Notes: a model not told the origin generated them from the sequence alone. A stretch of 64,000 bases of DNA from Cristatella mucedo (GCA_009760855.2 WPIO01000008.1:12350001-12414000), one strand, 5' to 3'. Positions 34,715-46,098 are shown, numbered from the stretch's first letter. Numbers and translations: made by a program.

Positions 34715-35345
34715 CTATTTTAGGAGCTGTCGAGCGTATATCTTGCTGTTGACTGTTGCCTTTCCTGCCGCTCGCGTTGGATGCCGATCTTTACTTCTAC
34801 ACCCTTTTTGGAGTTGACCGTCTATCCCGCAGATGTTGCATATACTGCTGTAATGAGGGCACCTTAGCCGTTTGTACTGCGTTGAGCCGCGGGAAGGCGC
34901 ATATGCAGGCGATTGGCTTAGAATGCGGCCCGCAGATCCTGCCAACCGTCAAAGGTTCGGCAGTCGAAGGCCCAGAAACCTTTTCAATCGCTGTGACCTT
35001 TTTTGCGATTGTTCTACCGCTGTCGCAATGTCTAATGTCCAGTGTCAGACCTTTCACTGTCAGCAGCCTTTGCCGTGTGGCATTACAAGTAAGGCCACAT
35101 ATCGGCTGGTTTCACGGAGCTTCGGCAAGAATGGGTCGAATCCGAAATGCAGAGCTATAAGACGAAAGGCGGCTAAAAATTCCCTCGCTGTTTCACCTGG
35201 TCGTTGATGGCGATAGTGGAACTTGCAAGTTTCATCGATATCCAGCGGTGCCGTAATAAGATGGTCCGAAAGAGCCTGCGTGCTTTCCAACAGGCTCTTA
35301 TCCAAAAGGCCTTGTATCTAGCATTGATTTTGAATGGAGATTTTG
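34715..35345 (-). pseudogene. Ty3/gypsy-type retrotransposon gag remnant
   Basis: Minus-strand frames give, in order, KFHYRHQRPGETAREFLAAF (the retrotransposon-gag pattern in which an F-x-x-R-x-Q-x-x-GE segment precedes a Phe/Leu-rich helix), a decayed middle part with stops and frame changes, and a zinc-knuckle-like CNICGIDGQLQKGCRSK near the end. The C-x2-C-x4-(H lost)-x4-C spacing shows the knuckle has lost its His. The 5' side is cut off where satellite copy 2 begins. No protease, reverse transcriptase or integrase follows. Confidence 0.6.
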
Positions 35346-36745
35346 ATGAGCTCAAGTGCTTAAAATGATGCGGTTGACTTTAACCAGTGTGCTTTGTAAC
35401 ATGCATTCAAAGTTGGAGGATTGCGACACCAACTTCAGGGCATCAGATTGCTGTAGATTGACATATTGGCCCGGGTCATTGCAGACACTTGCAGTGCATT
35501 GCTGCCGAATGGCCGAGGCAATTGTAGTGAAACTGTGCGATCATACAATAACCGTAGCTTAGAGAAACGTTCAATCACTATTAGAGCTTAAATTGTACGT
35601 ATTCTGGTCGTCTTTCGGCGGGTTTCGGTGGATTGACGTACTGGCCCGGGCAGTTGCAGTCAATTGCAATGCATTGCTGCAGAATGGTCGAGGCAATTAC
35701 ATTGAAGTTGTGCGATTACACAATAACCAAAGGGTAGAACAGCGTACACTCACAATTAGACTTTCTAGTGTACGCTTTTTGGTCGCTGTGCGGCAGGTTG
35801 CATCGGATTTCAGCAGATGGAGGTGGATTGCGGTATGAGACCGGGCCGTTGCAGTCGATTGCACTTCATTGCATGAGAGCGCGTGTGTAAAATGGAGCGA
35901 AATTTTGTGGGTGCACTTTGAGCTGAGTCTAGTCCTATATGCAATGTCAATTAGAGCTTCGCGATGGCGATTTGAGGGTGATTTGCAGTGGAATAGAGTG
36001 GATTGCTGTAGTTTCCTGGTCATTTCAGACCATTGCCATCCATTGCCACATTGCGAGGGTGCGCAATTTTTTTTATTCTACGTGGTTGTGCACACAGCAC
36101 GGTGCACTTTAATATGCAATAAAAACTGGATCTCGGCGCAATGTATTGCGATTTTTTGCTGCGCATTGGATTTAAGTGGATTTCGGTATTGGCCCGGGCT
36201 ACTGCAGTTGATTGCAGCGCATTGCACGAGAACGGCAGTGCCAATGCAAGAGAAATTTTTTTAAGTACAATTGTCGCAGAGTGTGCTGTCATATGCAATC
36301 AAAAAAGGAGCTTTTCGAACAGGATTTTTTTGTTGTGTGGGGGAATGCAGTGGATTGCGATATTGTCCTGGGCCACCGAAATCTTTTTTCAGTGGACTTC
36401 GTGAGAACGCGTGAGCGGAATAGCGCAAAATTTTCTGGGTACATTCTACGTGTAGCGTAGTTCGATATCCAAAATTGTTTGGAGCTGTGTGCAGCTAATT
36501 TCTGGTTGATTTGACGAGAACTAGAATGGATTGCGGTAGATTGCGGTACAGGCGTCCCCGGCGTCGAAGCTCATTTGCATAAGTACTCGTTCGCGAAGTG
36601 ACTTGAAATTTGGTGGATAGATAAATTCAAACGTTTGCTACAATATCAGCGCCAAATTTGGATTCGGCTATACTCATGTCTAGTCGATGCTAGCCTAATT
36701 TTGAGTGGATTGCGCTGGATTTCGGTAATTTATCGAGCCCTGGAC
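35346..36745. repeat. Diverged tandem array (higher-order satellite), copy 2
   Basis: It is collinear with 25745-27155 from GAGCTCAA-TGCTTAAAATGA to GGTAATT-(A/G)TCGA, by eye roughly 85-90 percent identical with small gaps. Copies are in the same orientation, 9.6 kb apart. The left end is truncated by the gag remnant, whereas copy 1 continues leftwards with further monomers. Confidence 0.8.
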
Positions 36746-37429
36746 TTAGAGCTACGACGCCACGTTGAGTAGGACGGCCCGCTCTGCTGGGAAGCATTTC
36801 AAGATTGACGGCTGAGATAAAAGACTGACTGACTATCCTCTGCCACTCGTACTCCCGTTCGGATCGCTGCTGCCTCGGCTTCACCCGCCCGCGGCCACCC
36901 GCTCAACACTTGGCTTCTCATCTCTATCTATCCATCCATCTATCGATGTATAATTCATTTGTATCCATCCCTCTCTCTGGCCCGTCGGGTCTGTTTGGTT
37001 TGTCTATCAACGTATCTCTCTGTGCCGGTTGCGTGACGAGCTCGTTGTCAAGAAGCTCTTCCTTCTCAGGGCCAGGATCATTCGCAGCAAGAATTCTCAC
37101 CAATCAATTTTGAGGAAGCTAGTTGCTTGATATATTTGTAAATCGTATTAGCGGTACAATGATATGATTAAAGGTGCGCTTATCTTCAATGCCGACGGCA
37201 GTACATACCTCAGCAAATAAAATTTAGGCTGAGTAGCATATCGCGAGTCATTCTGCTAGATAATTAATTGCCTTGAAATACCAGGCAGTATCGGCTAAAA
37301 AAACTGCACAAATGTTAAAGTCATCATTAATTGTCATAATAATAATGATAAGAGATAATAACACATTTGTGTGACTCCAGCGATAAATCTCTTTGTGCGA
37401 AATTTGCTTGTGCTGTTACAGATGTGAAG
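36746..37429. other. No gene recognised
   Basis: A CTAT/CCAT-rich stretch lies at about 36925-36970 and an AT-rich part follows. No supported frame. Confidence 0.5.
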
Positions 37430-37690
37430 CCAGGATTGAAGCGACGGGGTGGCACGGGAGCGGAGTCCCGTTTAAATAGGGGTCTGGGGGCGTCCCCCAG
37501 AGTCTGCGGCATGCAAGCATTGGCCTAGATGACACCAAAGTGGCCAGTGCAGCCAGAGGTCAGCGGTCGCGTAAAGGCTGCCGCCCGACTGGGTGTCAGA
37601 CTCGTCTCTCACCTACTAGGACAGGGGTGGAAGCTGCCACCCCTGCCACCCCCTGGCTTTGCCTCTGGCTCCAAAGGAAGCATGTCAGTA
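37430..37690 (-). repeat. Interspersed repeat family E, copy 2
   Basis: It is the inverse of 800-990, with the imperfect palindrome CAGGGGTGG-AAGCT-GCCACCCCTG at the position of the perfect palindrome in copy 1. It also shares the CGGAGTCCCG and GGGGGCGTCCCCC inverted motifs. Confidence 0.6.
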
Positions 37691-38317
37691 TAGTTGGAAA
37701 TCCTATTCGCTGTGCAAGCATGCATATGTACGCAAATGACAATTCTCGAGGACCCGGCAAATGCTATGAGGAACGGGTGCTTTTTTAGCCGTTTTCAAAT
37801 TTCGTCAAGTCAAAGGATGTCTGGGGGGAGGTCAGTCGAGAGTGAGTTCTCAGCTTTGGAAGTATACCAACTGGTCTTCAAAGGATTTGAGATTTCGGGT
37901 TCAGTGTATAGGCGCAGCTCAACGACTCGAGTTGGAAGAATTTCGGGTAATTTCTTTGGTACCTATCTTATTGGATATCAGCTTTATCAGGGCTCTAAAG
38001 AAAAGTCCTCTCATCACGCTAATTCTAGCGCGGAATTCCTCACGCGCTGGTGAGAGAAAATCGTGCAGGCTTCTACAATATAACTGCAAGGTATTGCAAA
38101 TTCTGCTTCGCCATCAATAACTATAAATACGCGTCCACACAAAACAATGCTACCTTAAGTGCCGGAGGGATAGCAAATGATCTATCAACATCACCAAGGA
38201 AGTCATACGTACAAGGATCCATAGACTGGCGATTGCGTCCCTTGCGAGTGAACTTGAAGGTTTTTAGTAGCGATGCAATTTCTACTGATTTTAATTTCTC
38301 TCATTGTTTTATAATTT

Positions 38318-38420
38318 TCAATAATAATAATAATAATAATAATGCACTTGATAACGTGCCCTCCGAGAACTCAATCTTTTCTAGGCGCTTTACATTTGCT
38401 GCTTCAATGCACCGCTAGCC
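38318..38420 (-). repeat. LINE family 1 tail, inverted
   Basis: On the minus strand it reads AAATGTAAAGCGCCTAGAAA, AGATTGAGTTCTCGGAGGGC, and then an (ATT)n tail. Confidence 0.8.
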
Positions 38421-38689
38421 CCCCTCTCGGTTTGCCACCAGGGCGTCTGCTGTACTACTTGCTTTTAGCCTAATGCAAGAACAGGAAATCGCTTCGCTAC
38501 TAAATAATCGCTCCGGGCTAAGTTCGGAAATATAGCGAATTTAGCGACGAGGAGGAGCGTTGAATTACTGCACGTTCAGGTGCATTAATTTGCGTAGCTT
38601 ACCATGACATCGCATCATCATGGGCTCAAGCCACCTACGGAATCCTCGCGCGAAAAGATGCAAGTGCCTGTGACTTTTAGTAGTGACAC

Positions 38690-38945
38690 TGTAAGTCCCC
38701 TGACATGACATTTTAAAAGAAGCTTAAAACTCTCCTGCTTATTATACCATTTTGTGGGTCTTTGTGATTCGTCCTTCGTGTGCATGTACTTGCTTCCACT
38801 ATGCCTGCTGCTTGCGGATGTTACCTCCAAAAATTTGGTAATGCTTTATATGCAGCATCTGTAAAGTGCCTAGAAAGAAAGAGAGAGAGATTCAGTTCTC
38901 TGAAGGTGCTATACAAATGTATTGTAATTATTATTATCCTTCTTA
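38690..38945 (+). repeat. LINE family 1 3' end
   Basis: It shares TGTGATTCGTCCTTCGTGTG, the GTGCCTAGAAAGAAAGAG variant of the terminal block and GGTGCTATACAAATGTATTG with a short ATT tail. The 3' UTR middle is diverged or deleted. Confidence 0.75.
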
Positions 38946-39525
38946 AGTGTTTGAAATCAAACAACATTTCTTACGCAGTGTGAAATAGTTGTACTTTATA
39001 ATATTTTTGGCTTTTGTTTCAACGTATCGGCAGCCAAACATTTTTTCTGAATTGCATGACGTCACTAACAAATAAGTACGCTCTTGGGCAGCGTGAAGTA
39101 GCTGATTGCCAATTGCTTTTGACAAATGAACTAGCTTTACTGACCGCGACATGGAGGTGGTCGGAGCAAGGCCTTGGCTAGGGCGTGTCTGGGCATGTAA
39201 GCCCTCTTTTGAATTCTCTTCTGACAATTTCCGGTAGAGCTGTGAGCAAAACGAGCGCACCGATGAGGAGCTATTCGCTTTACATCCGTTAAGGCAGCGT
39301 CACACTTGTGATTCGCACCGGACTTCCGGCGTACCTAAAAACTTTCGGTCATTAATCCTGGGCATGAATATCTAAGCAATCGCTCTCGGCAATGGCAACT
39401 CCAGGCGCTTTTTTTAAAATGTAAATGTATATATAGTATGCGCCGCACCCTTAGCTGGCGGTACACGGAGCGACGACTTGGCACTATGAATAATTTTAGG
39501 CATGACGATCTGCTTTATTTTTGAG

Positions 39526-39639
39526 TCCCGAGTGGCGGCTCAAGTTGGAATTAGCGTGATTGGACCAAAAAACATCACGGTACGGGCAGGCGATCCACTT
39601 TCGATCAAATGCAACTATTCTGCACTTGCGGGGTTCGTG
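39526..39639 (+). CDS. Immunoglobulin-domain protein, exon 1 (Ig1, first half)
   Basis: This is the first recognised exon of a gene extending to about 48 kb. It encodes 38 residues with the N-terminal strands of an Ig domain: GPKNITVRAGDPLSIKC, in which Cys is the B-strand disulfide residue. The acceptor is CTGCTTTATTTTTGAG and the donor TTCGTG|GTAAGT, both phase 0. Translation through the splice gives CNYSALAGFV-IDWFIKD, placing Trp at the usual distance from Cys. The upstream part (signal peptide) is not found. By family the product should be secreted or on the cell surface and act in adhesion or recognition; the closest relative is not identified. Confidence 0.72.
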
Positions 39640-40439
39640 GTAAGTCTTCAGCGACTGTCAATTAATGAAATCGCTCTGCCGCTCAGACGCAGCTGCTAGT
39701 AGCCGAAACTTTATCATATACAATAAGGATGCTACTCACTCATAGACCTCATAGAATCCACTAATAGCGGACACCTCTTGCAGCGATGAGGGTAATTTTA
39801 AAATGTAGTTTGGCTCAGCAGCGATGTTTTGTGACTAGTCCACATTGGTTAAATTATCATCCAATTGGTAGAAGGCAGGCAAAATTAATCCGGTATCACC
39901 CGACCGCACGTATAGAATATTTCGGGGTGGAATTTCTCACGGTAGCGAGAACCTCATAAATAATAGCTTAATTTGTATCCAGTGGACAGTGGATCGGCAA
40001 ATTGGCCCTACAGTATATCGCAACGTATCTCCATTTTATTCAATAGGTTGACTTCAGTTTTATTTGAAAGTCAGCTAAATCGGGCTTCTGGTGTTAGTAA
40101 TTTTTTTCTATTCGGTTCCAAGCTAAAGTTTGACTTCTGTCAAAAAGTGCTCTGATTCACAATAGTGATGCTAAGAATATAGTCTTTTAAAAGGGCTTTA
40201 TCGCTGCATTTCGCAATAAGCGCAAAGCAAGCGCCCCGTCCGACCTGCAAGCGAATATAGGCGTTGTCCTAGGGATCTAGACCGCATTAATTCCCGAGTT
40301 AAGGATCGGCGTTTTCATTGAGTCTTTCTGTTTTTGGCGTATATGAAAACCAGTTAGCGAAGTCCGCTGCTTATCATTTCTCAAAATCGTGATCAAACTC
40401 GCCTTTAGTGTCAGCCTTCGACTCTTGACTACATTGTAG

Positions 40440-40740
40440 ATCGACTGGTTCATTAAAGACTCGTGCTCTCCTGAGGAACACCTTGTCTATGAGGCCGGCC
40501 GAATATTCGGCTCTGGCTTATCGAGGACTCAGCTGAAGAATTTGAACTCCAGCACCACACCGGATAACAAGGCAAAAGTGTTCAGTCGACCGGAAAGCGG
40601 AATCACTACATTGAATTTTGAAAGATACTACGTCGATAACCCGTCGTGTCAACCGATCACTATGGTGTGCACGGTTACAAACGGCTTCCTTCACGACGGC
40701 CGCTATCCCTATACCGATTTCGTGAACGTTGGAATAATTA
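40440..40740 (+). CDS. Immunoglobulin-domain protein, exon 2 (Ig1, second half)
   Basis: It gives 100 residues plus one base. The acceptor is TTGACTACATTGTAG and the donor ATTA|GTAAGT, phase 0 in and phase 1 out. It starts with IDWFIKD (core Trp) and reaches TMVCTVTNG (F-strand Cys). Two further Cys (DSCSPEE, NPSCQP) could form a second disulfide. The insert between the C and E strands (GSGLSRTQLKNLNSSTTPDN) is longer than in standard I-set domains and contains the glycosylation site NSS. Confidence 0.72.
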
Positions 40741-41465
40741 GTAAGTTGCTACCGATTGGTCAAACGCTGCATGTGGCAATTTCAATTTCAAAGAGAATGC
40801 ACGCCGCACTCTGGGTGAGAGCTTGAGGAGAGCTGAGTGCCGAGCATCGTGCATGCGATGGTGCGTGCAATGCCGCCGGTTCGCCGTACGCTATTCGAGA
40901 TGCGTCGGCAGCACTATCGCCAGTACTATCGTGCGAAGCTCAGACTTTCGCCGAAAGAGCCCGAGCTCTTCGGCGCTTGTTCTAGTTCTTATGCTGCCTG
41001 AGCATACGGCCCCAATCTCGGCGGCGTCGACCAGCAGACCACTGGTAGTGACATTTTCCGTCGAGTGCAGTCGTTAGCCGCTTTGCTCCAGCGTCCCTAG
41101 GCATTTCCCGTCGTGCATGCTTCCGGCATCGCTAAATGAAACCCTCGCCTTAAGGCCAAGCACGCATCGAGGGCAGTCGATCTTCTCTCTTACTCGCCAC
41201 GCCTGCCGGAAGTGACATCTCTTCCGATCAGAAGCTTCATTGTGAATGTATTGGATTTTTCTGTGACCAAGCGGTCATTTTTTCAATCTCTGAGCGAATC
41301 AAATTGAGGTCATTTACCTCGGTTGAATACTTGCAGCCGCGTTTACATTCTTCTTTCTTGCAAATTTTCTTAAATTTAGTGATGATGAAACTAACTTACT
41401 AATTATGGGCAAACCAAATGTGACTCAGAAAGTGGAAAGGCTGACGCTCAAAATCGGCTGTCATC
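40741..41465 (+). other. Ig gene intron 2, 5' part
   Basis: Apart from the LINE copy that follows at 41466, nothing is recognised. The plus frames at 40823-41077 are not supported. Confidence 0.5.
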
Positions 41466-42365
41466 GTATTTCCTGTTGAATCTGCACGAAATCTAGATGT
41501 CATGTTCCCTAGTGACCTTTCGTTAGACGACCACACAGCTCCACAATCAAATCTGCCTACTTTCAGCTACATAATATTGCTAAAATTCGGGCTTGTTTAG
41601 ACAGGGATACCACATCAAAATTGCTCCGTGCATTTGTTACATCTCGCCTTGACTTCTTTAACTCATTGCTTGCTTGTCTACCGGCATGTGCAATCGGGCG
41701 CTTACAGCTTGTGCAAAACTCTGCAGCAAGGCTTGTCTGTCGTGAGCATCGCAGTTGCCACGTCACACCATGTCTCGCTGACCTGCACTGGCTACCAGTC
41801 AAGCAACGCATTGACTTCAAGCTTTTGTCACTCACTTTTAGGTCCCTTTATTCTTTGGCTCTAGCCTACCTATCAGATCTACTGCCCCACCAGGCTAAGC
41901 ATCGTAGCACTCGCTTTTTAGAAGTTAATTGTTTACCTATACCTCGTACGAACCTCAAATCCTTTGGAGACTGTATCTTTAGTTCGTATGCTCCCAAAGC
42001 TTGGAACTCACTCCCGACCTTCGTCACGACATCGTGTGACTTGACCATATTTATAAATAAGCTAAAACGCATCTATGTATCACAGCATTTAGTCGGTTAA
42101 TGTGATTCGTCCTTTGTGTGCATATGCATGCTGGCACTGTGCATACTGCCACTAATCACATTTGCATGCTGTGCACCCTGTGCACGTCACCCCGTTACGT
42201 TACGTCACCCCTAACCATGTTATTCTTGTTGTTTTTTTCAAGCATGATACCACTCACCATTCGATCGTGTTTCTTTTGCAGTAAATTTAAAGCGCCTATA
42301 AAGAGATTGAGTTCTCTCGGGCGCTTTAACAAGTGTATTGTTATCATTATTATTCCTATTATTAT
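41466..42365 (+). mobile_element. LINE family 1 (L2/CR1-like), 5'-truncated copy
   Basis: This is the most complete copy of the family: the reverse-transcriptase C-terminus (41516-42100), about 200 bases of 3' UTR rich in TGCATGCTG and ACCATG words, and the 3' terminal block AAAGCGCCTATAAAGAGATT, GAGTTCTCTCGGGCGCTTTA with (ATT)n. It lies in an intron of the Ig gene, in the same direction as the gene. Confidence 0.85.
41516..42100 (+). pseudogene. LINE reverse-transcriptase C-terminal fragment
   Basis: The open part covers 195 codons. In order: SAYFQLHNIAKIRACLDRD, TSRLDFFNSLLACLP, LQLVQNSAARLVCREH, LHWLPVKQRIDFKLLSLTF, YLSDLL, IPRTNLKSFGDC and APKAWNSLP. This is the conserved C-terminal segment of L2/CR1-like LINE ORF2. 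Upstream (about 41480-41540) NLDVMFPSDLSLDDH lies in another frame, so there is a frameshift near 41536. The endonuclease and the YxDD catalytic region are missing through 5' truncation. Confidence 0.85.
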
Positions 42366-42555
42366 TGCCACCTTTGGTCATTTGGTGCGGCCCGTAAGAA
42401 TACCTTCTGGCTCTTAACTGCTTTCCCTGCACTGTCTACAAATTCTACAACGGCTATGGAAAATTAAATAAGAGAACGGGGTTCCCCTCATTCTCTTGAT
42501 TAACAGGTTATCGAACCATGGTATACAATTCTAATCGCATTATGCGCCCCAATAT

Positions 42556-42701
42556 GGCTCGGGGTGGGTTAAGGTGCTCGCCTTTAGTGACCGAGGTCGA
42601 CGTGCTCAACTATACGACCGAGGTCGGGGGGGGGGGCTCTCGAGCCGATAGGGATGTGAAGCACCTGGTTAGAGATTCAGCTCTCTTAGAGCGCAATCGA
42701 A

Positions 42702-42706
<5 letters not shown>
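42556..42706 (+). repeat. SINE family B, copy 3
   Basis: Head GGTTAAGGTGCTCGCC, B-box region with a G-run replacing part of it (GACCGAGGTCGGGGGGGGGG), then TTAGAGATTCAGCTCTCTTA and GAGCGCAATCGAAATG before a TA microsatellite that replaced the tail. Confidence 0.65.
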
Positions 42707-42763
<57 letters not shown>

Positions 42764-42775
42764 CATTGTATATAT
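42703..42775. repeat. (TA)n microsatellite at the SINE B tail
   Basis: It consists of TA repeats with a few interruptions. Confidence 0.95.
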
Positions 42776-43018
42776 ATATTTGCTATATTAATTATAATCA
42801 TTGCCCGAAAGATTCTAAACAAAGTCCCCAGACTGGGCTTTGCTGCGTTCATGTTTTCGGCACGAGACGCAACTGAGAGAATAGAAAAAACCTGGCGCTA
42901 GAGCGAAGGTGACGAATAGCCGTCGCTCGCATTATAAGAAGCGCCTTTCCAAACTGCTGGCGGACGCAGCGATGCTTTTGGATCGCTGTGACGTCGCGTG
43001 GCGGTCACGTGGTTGTAG

Positions 43019-43176
43019 CTCCGCTCAGTCTGGTGAAACCATCGAGCGAAGCCATCTTTGCAAATGAAAACGATCAGGTGCGGCTCCGGTGCGACGTGCG
43101 AGGATACCCGCGCCCTCGGATTGTGTGGAAAAAACTCGGACCAACATCTGCTGTCGGACGTGCAGCGCTAATGCAG
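43019..43176 (+). CDS. Immunoglobulin-domain protein, exon 3 (Ig2, first half)
   Basis: The acceptor GTGGTTGTAG is followed by CT, which completes a Thr codon with exon 2 (phase 1). It encodes PLSLVKPSSEAIFANENDQ and then VRLRCDVRGYPRPRIVWKK, an I-set Ig with B-strand Cys, the G-x-P-x-P turn and C-strand Trp. The donor is CAG|GTAGGG, phase 0. Confidence 0.8.
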
Positions 43177-43404
43177 GTAGGGAAATTTCGAAACAAAACA
43201 CGGCAAACGAGCGTTCGCCGCAGCCGCAGCTGGGCATTCGAGCAGCAGCATCAGCAGTCTGAAAAATATGTCGTTCGGTCGCGGCATTAGATTTAACCAG
43301 TTTTTTATATCTAACTGTTGCTTCACATGTAGTTCTGAATCCTTCCAGTGCAGAGCAATTACTCCGGTGGTGAATTTCTACAATGTGCGGGGGCGGAGAG
43401 GGGA

Positions 43405-43405
43405 C

Positions 43406-43478
<73 letters not shown>
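43405..43478. repeat. (TA)n microsatellite
   Basis: About 70 bases of uninterrupted TA in Ig gene intron 3. Confidence 0.95.
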
Positions 43479-43480
<2 letters not shown>

Positions 43481-43849
43481 TGTACAGTATGTCCATGCGA
43501 AAATATGTTATCTGTTCACTGATCAATAGCGATTGGTGTACAATTTGTGTTTGTTATCCAATTCGTTTTTCAGTAAAATCACAAAACTTTCCCTAAGGGT
43601 AATTGCAGCTAGAAGAAGTTTCGCCAAAACTCAACTTGTGTGCAACAATTTTCGTTAAGCTTTTTGCTGTTGGCATGGATTCACCTACCGTTGCTCCTAA
43701 CTTGCTCTCCACAAAGGCCTTCGGAAATTCAAGACTCTTCCAACAGTCAATACGGCATGCAATCGGATAAGTTTGCTTCCGACCGAGTCTTTGAGTGCGC
43801 TCTGCAGCTCTCATGGCTACAAGACTACAGTAAGCCAAGCTTTAAGCGA

Positions 43850-44115
43850 TCTACTATCTATGCATTCCTTCCCAGGTGCCTCGATGCATGTGCATCTTTT
43901 TTAATTGCTGCTGGAGATGCCACCTTTAGTCTTCTGTGGTTGGCGACAGATGACCGTAGCCGATACTCGCCACCTCAACTGCTCTCCTGATTTCGCTATG
44001 CTTCTCACTTTCCCTCTGTTGCGTGAGACGGAGTCTGTTGGCTACCGAAAGTTGGTACCGAAAGTCGCTTAGGCTCCGAGTGCGCTATAGAAGAATCTCC
44101 TGCGTGCACCCACAT
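43850..44115 (+). repeat. LINE family 2 3' tail
   Basis: It shares ACCTCAACTGCTCTCCTGAT, GTTGCGTGAGACGGAGTCTG, TTGGCTACCGAAAG and GTCGCTTAGGCTCCGAGTGC with 21185-21412 and 60140-60360. It is in the same direction as the Ig gene. Confidence 0.7.
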
Positions 44116-44183
44116 AGCATTTGTGGCTTTCTAAGAATGTGGGAAAACTAGGAATAATGTTGTCTGTGAAATGGATTCGTGCC

Positions 44184-44304
44184 TGATTTGACCTCAGAGA
44201 TTAAAGTACTCGCCTTTGATAACTGAGGTCGTGTGCTCGAGCCCTGAAGCATACGCGAAGCCCCTGGATAGAGATTAAGTTCTCTTAGGACTCTACAAAA
44301 AATT
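44184..44304 (+). repeat. SINE family B, copy 4
   Basis: TTTGACCTCAGAGATTAAAG, CTGAGGTCGTGTGCTCGAGC, CCCTGGATAGAGATTAAGTT and CTCTTAGGACTCTACAAA give the head, B box and LINE-like tail in order. Confidence 0.75.
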
Positions 44305-44473
44305 TTATACCGCAATTGATCTAGAAAAGTAATTTGCCAATGTAGATGCGCATGGAATTTAAAGTGAATGGCTTGGCACCGAGATTACAGAAAATGCAAC
44401 TGTACTGTAAGATGTTCTACTTTGCTCATTGTTCACTGTATATTCGGTTAGTCACGCTGACTCATCCATTTAG

Positions 44474-44588
44474 GAAGCTGATGGATCTGCTGTTGTTCGC
44501 TCCATTCCTGCTGCCGCTGGAATATACATGTGCTCTGCTTCGAACGAGTACGGCCGAGTAACCAGAACTATAACACTTAACATTTTCT
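44474..44588 (+). CDS. Immunoglobulin-domain protein, exon 4 (Ig2, second half)
   Basis: The acceptor CATCCATTTAG is in phase 0. It encodes EADGSAVVRSIPAAAGIYMC and then SASNEYGRVTRTITLNIF: the classic end of an I-set domain, with A-G-x-Y-x-C-x-A-x-N-x-x-G. The donor is TTCT|GTGAGT, phase 1. With exon 3 it completes Ig2. Confidence 0.82.
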
Positions 44589-46098
44589 GTGAGTACGGAT
44601 TGCTGAGAACGTTGCGGATCGATCGCACTCGGTTATATCACCGCGTGGGCAGCGAGCATTGCTCGTACTTTTACGAAGTCAATCTTGATTTCCTGATTCT
44701 ACAATTTATGTAGCTGATCCTGCATTCGGAGCTCTGATTACTAGATTAATTTTGAGTTGTGGTGACGATTTACTATCTGCTAGGCAAGGCATTTGCACCA
44801 TAATAGATTGGTTCAGTGACTTACCGTCTTGCACTGCTAGTCCTAGTCTTTGTTGCATATTAATGGCATCATGAGCAATCCCCGAGTCTGTGTCTAATAA
44901 GCACTAGGATTTTCGCTCGCTGTACATTTTTATTATTTGGGGGTCAAGCTCCATCTACATGAAATACAGGTCTTGCCCCTCCATATATGTTTGCAGGTTT
45001 TGCCTCCTAGATGAAAATATTGGCTCTTCCACTAGGTACAGTCATCAAGAGTCTAAAAGTCTGCGGATAAAAGATAAATCTGCCACTAAAAGAAGCAAAT
45101 TAGTGCCGTCGCGACTTAGTGCTGCTTGACTTCGAGGCCATGCCAACATCCATTCCATCATCGGTAGTGGCGGCTAGTTTTTATGTAGATGTAGTACAGC
45201 ATCTGGGCTTGCATACCAGGTGGTGGACGCATTCACTTGAATGGAAAAGATCTCATAATTGCCCGCTTTGTTGCCAGCCTACAAGGTACTCTGTCTGAAC
45301 GTGCAGTGGTTTTTCGATGCCGAAAATTCTAATAATCAGGTAATCCTGAAACTTCAAAATGCAATTATGACTGAGAAAGTTTAGCTCACCATCGTAAGTG
45401 GTATGGTTCTGTCGAACGACTAAACTGCCTAACGCAGTTCAGCGGAACCATTGTCACGTCACCAAGACCAGGACGTCCACTGCTTACATCGGCTATGCAG
45501 CAGAGCAGAGAGCGTGTAACGGCTGCAAACGTGCAGATTTTTGTTTAAGCGGCGGTGCATGAATGTGCGCCCCCAAGTCACAGTTAACGGGTGCGCCCTC
45601 AGTAAGTGTATACGTCGCTAGATCTTTCTGTCGCGTGATCCACAATGATGGAGTATGCACCCAGCAATAAGCCATTTTTCACATCTTGCTCGTAAAAGTT
45701 TTCCCTCGGCAGAGCTTTTCAGTCTTAAATGAATATAGCGTCTCAGATATAGAGGCGTCGGATTCTGACTCGTGCGGCTACGAATGCATTCACTGCAGAC
45801 TGTTAATAAATAATAACAATAAAATATAATTCGTTTACATAGCGCCCTCAGAGAACTTGATCGCTATTCGGGCGCTTCACACATGCCACATGGCTCGAGC
45901 CCACGACCTCGGCCAGGCTTTGGTTGGGGCGAGCACCTTAACCACTGGGTCAAACCGGCTGACCAAATAAGCTGGCAGGAAAAGTAATCTACAGCCCCGA
46001 TTACGCGTGCTTCATAGCTAGCTGTGAGCAAGCCATAGCGACGTCTCTTGAGTGTTGCGTGCGCTCGACTCAGAGGCACGTGAGGTACGTTGTTGCAG
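44589..46098 (+). other. Ig gene intron 4
   Basis: It contains SINE B copy 5 (inverted) at 45804-45964 and no recognised exon. Confidence 0.55.
45804..45964 (-). repeat. SINE family B, copy 5 (best preserved)
   Basis: On the minus strand: head GGTTTGACCCAGTGGTTAAG, GTGCTCGCC (A box), then GGCCGAGGTCGTGGGCTCGA (B box), GAAGCGCCCGAATAGCGATC, AAGTTCTCTGAGGGCGCTAT and an A/T-rich tail with TTATTATT-type ends. Confidence 0.85.

Larger units (their letters stand above)
37691..39525. other. Region upstream of the Ig exons; two LINE tails, no exon confirmed
   Basis: Besides the LINE tails at 38318-38420 and 38690-38945 there are two long plus frames (37694-38053 and 38050-38418). Parts look faintly Ig-like, but splice sites and phases do not fit. 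A signal-peptide exon of the Ig gene is expected here or further left. Confidence 0.35.

Noticed and set aside
25745-36745. The two satellite blocks as 1.4-kb LTRs of one large retrotransposon with gag at its 5' end
   Set aside because: The orientation of gag would fit, but the space between the blocks contains a host CD225 exon, a telomere-type array and another LTR, with no pol. The blocks also consist of tandem monomers, and copy 1 extends further left than copy 2.
38050-38418. An Ig exon upstream of exon 1 (CKFCFAINN motif)
   Set aside because: The local pattern recalls the end of an Ig domain, but the Y-x-C spacing is wrong and the frame runs into a LINE tail without a good donor.
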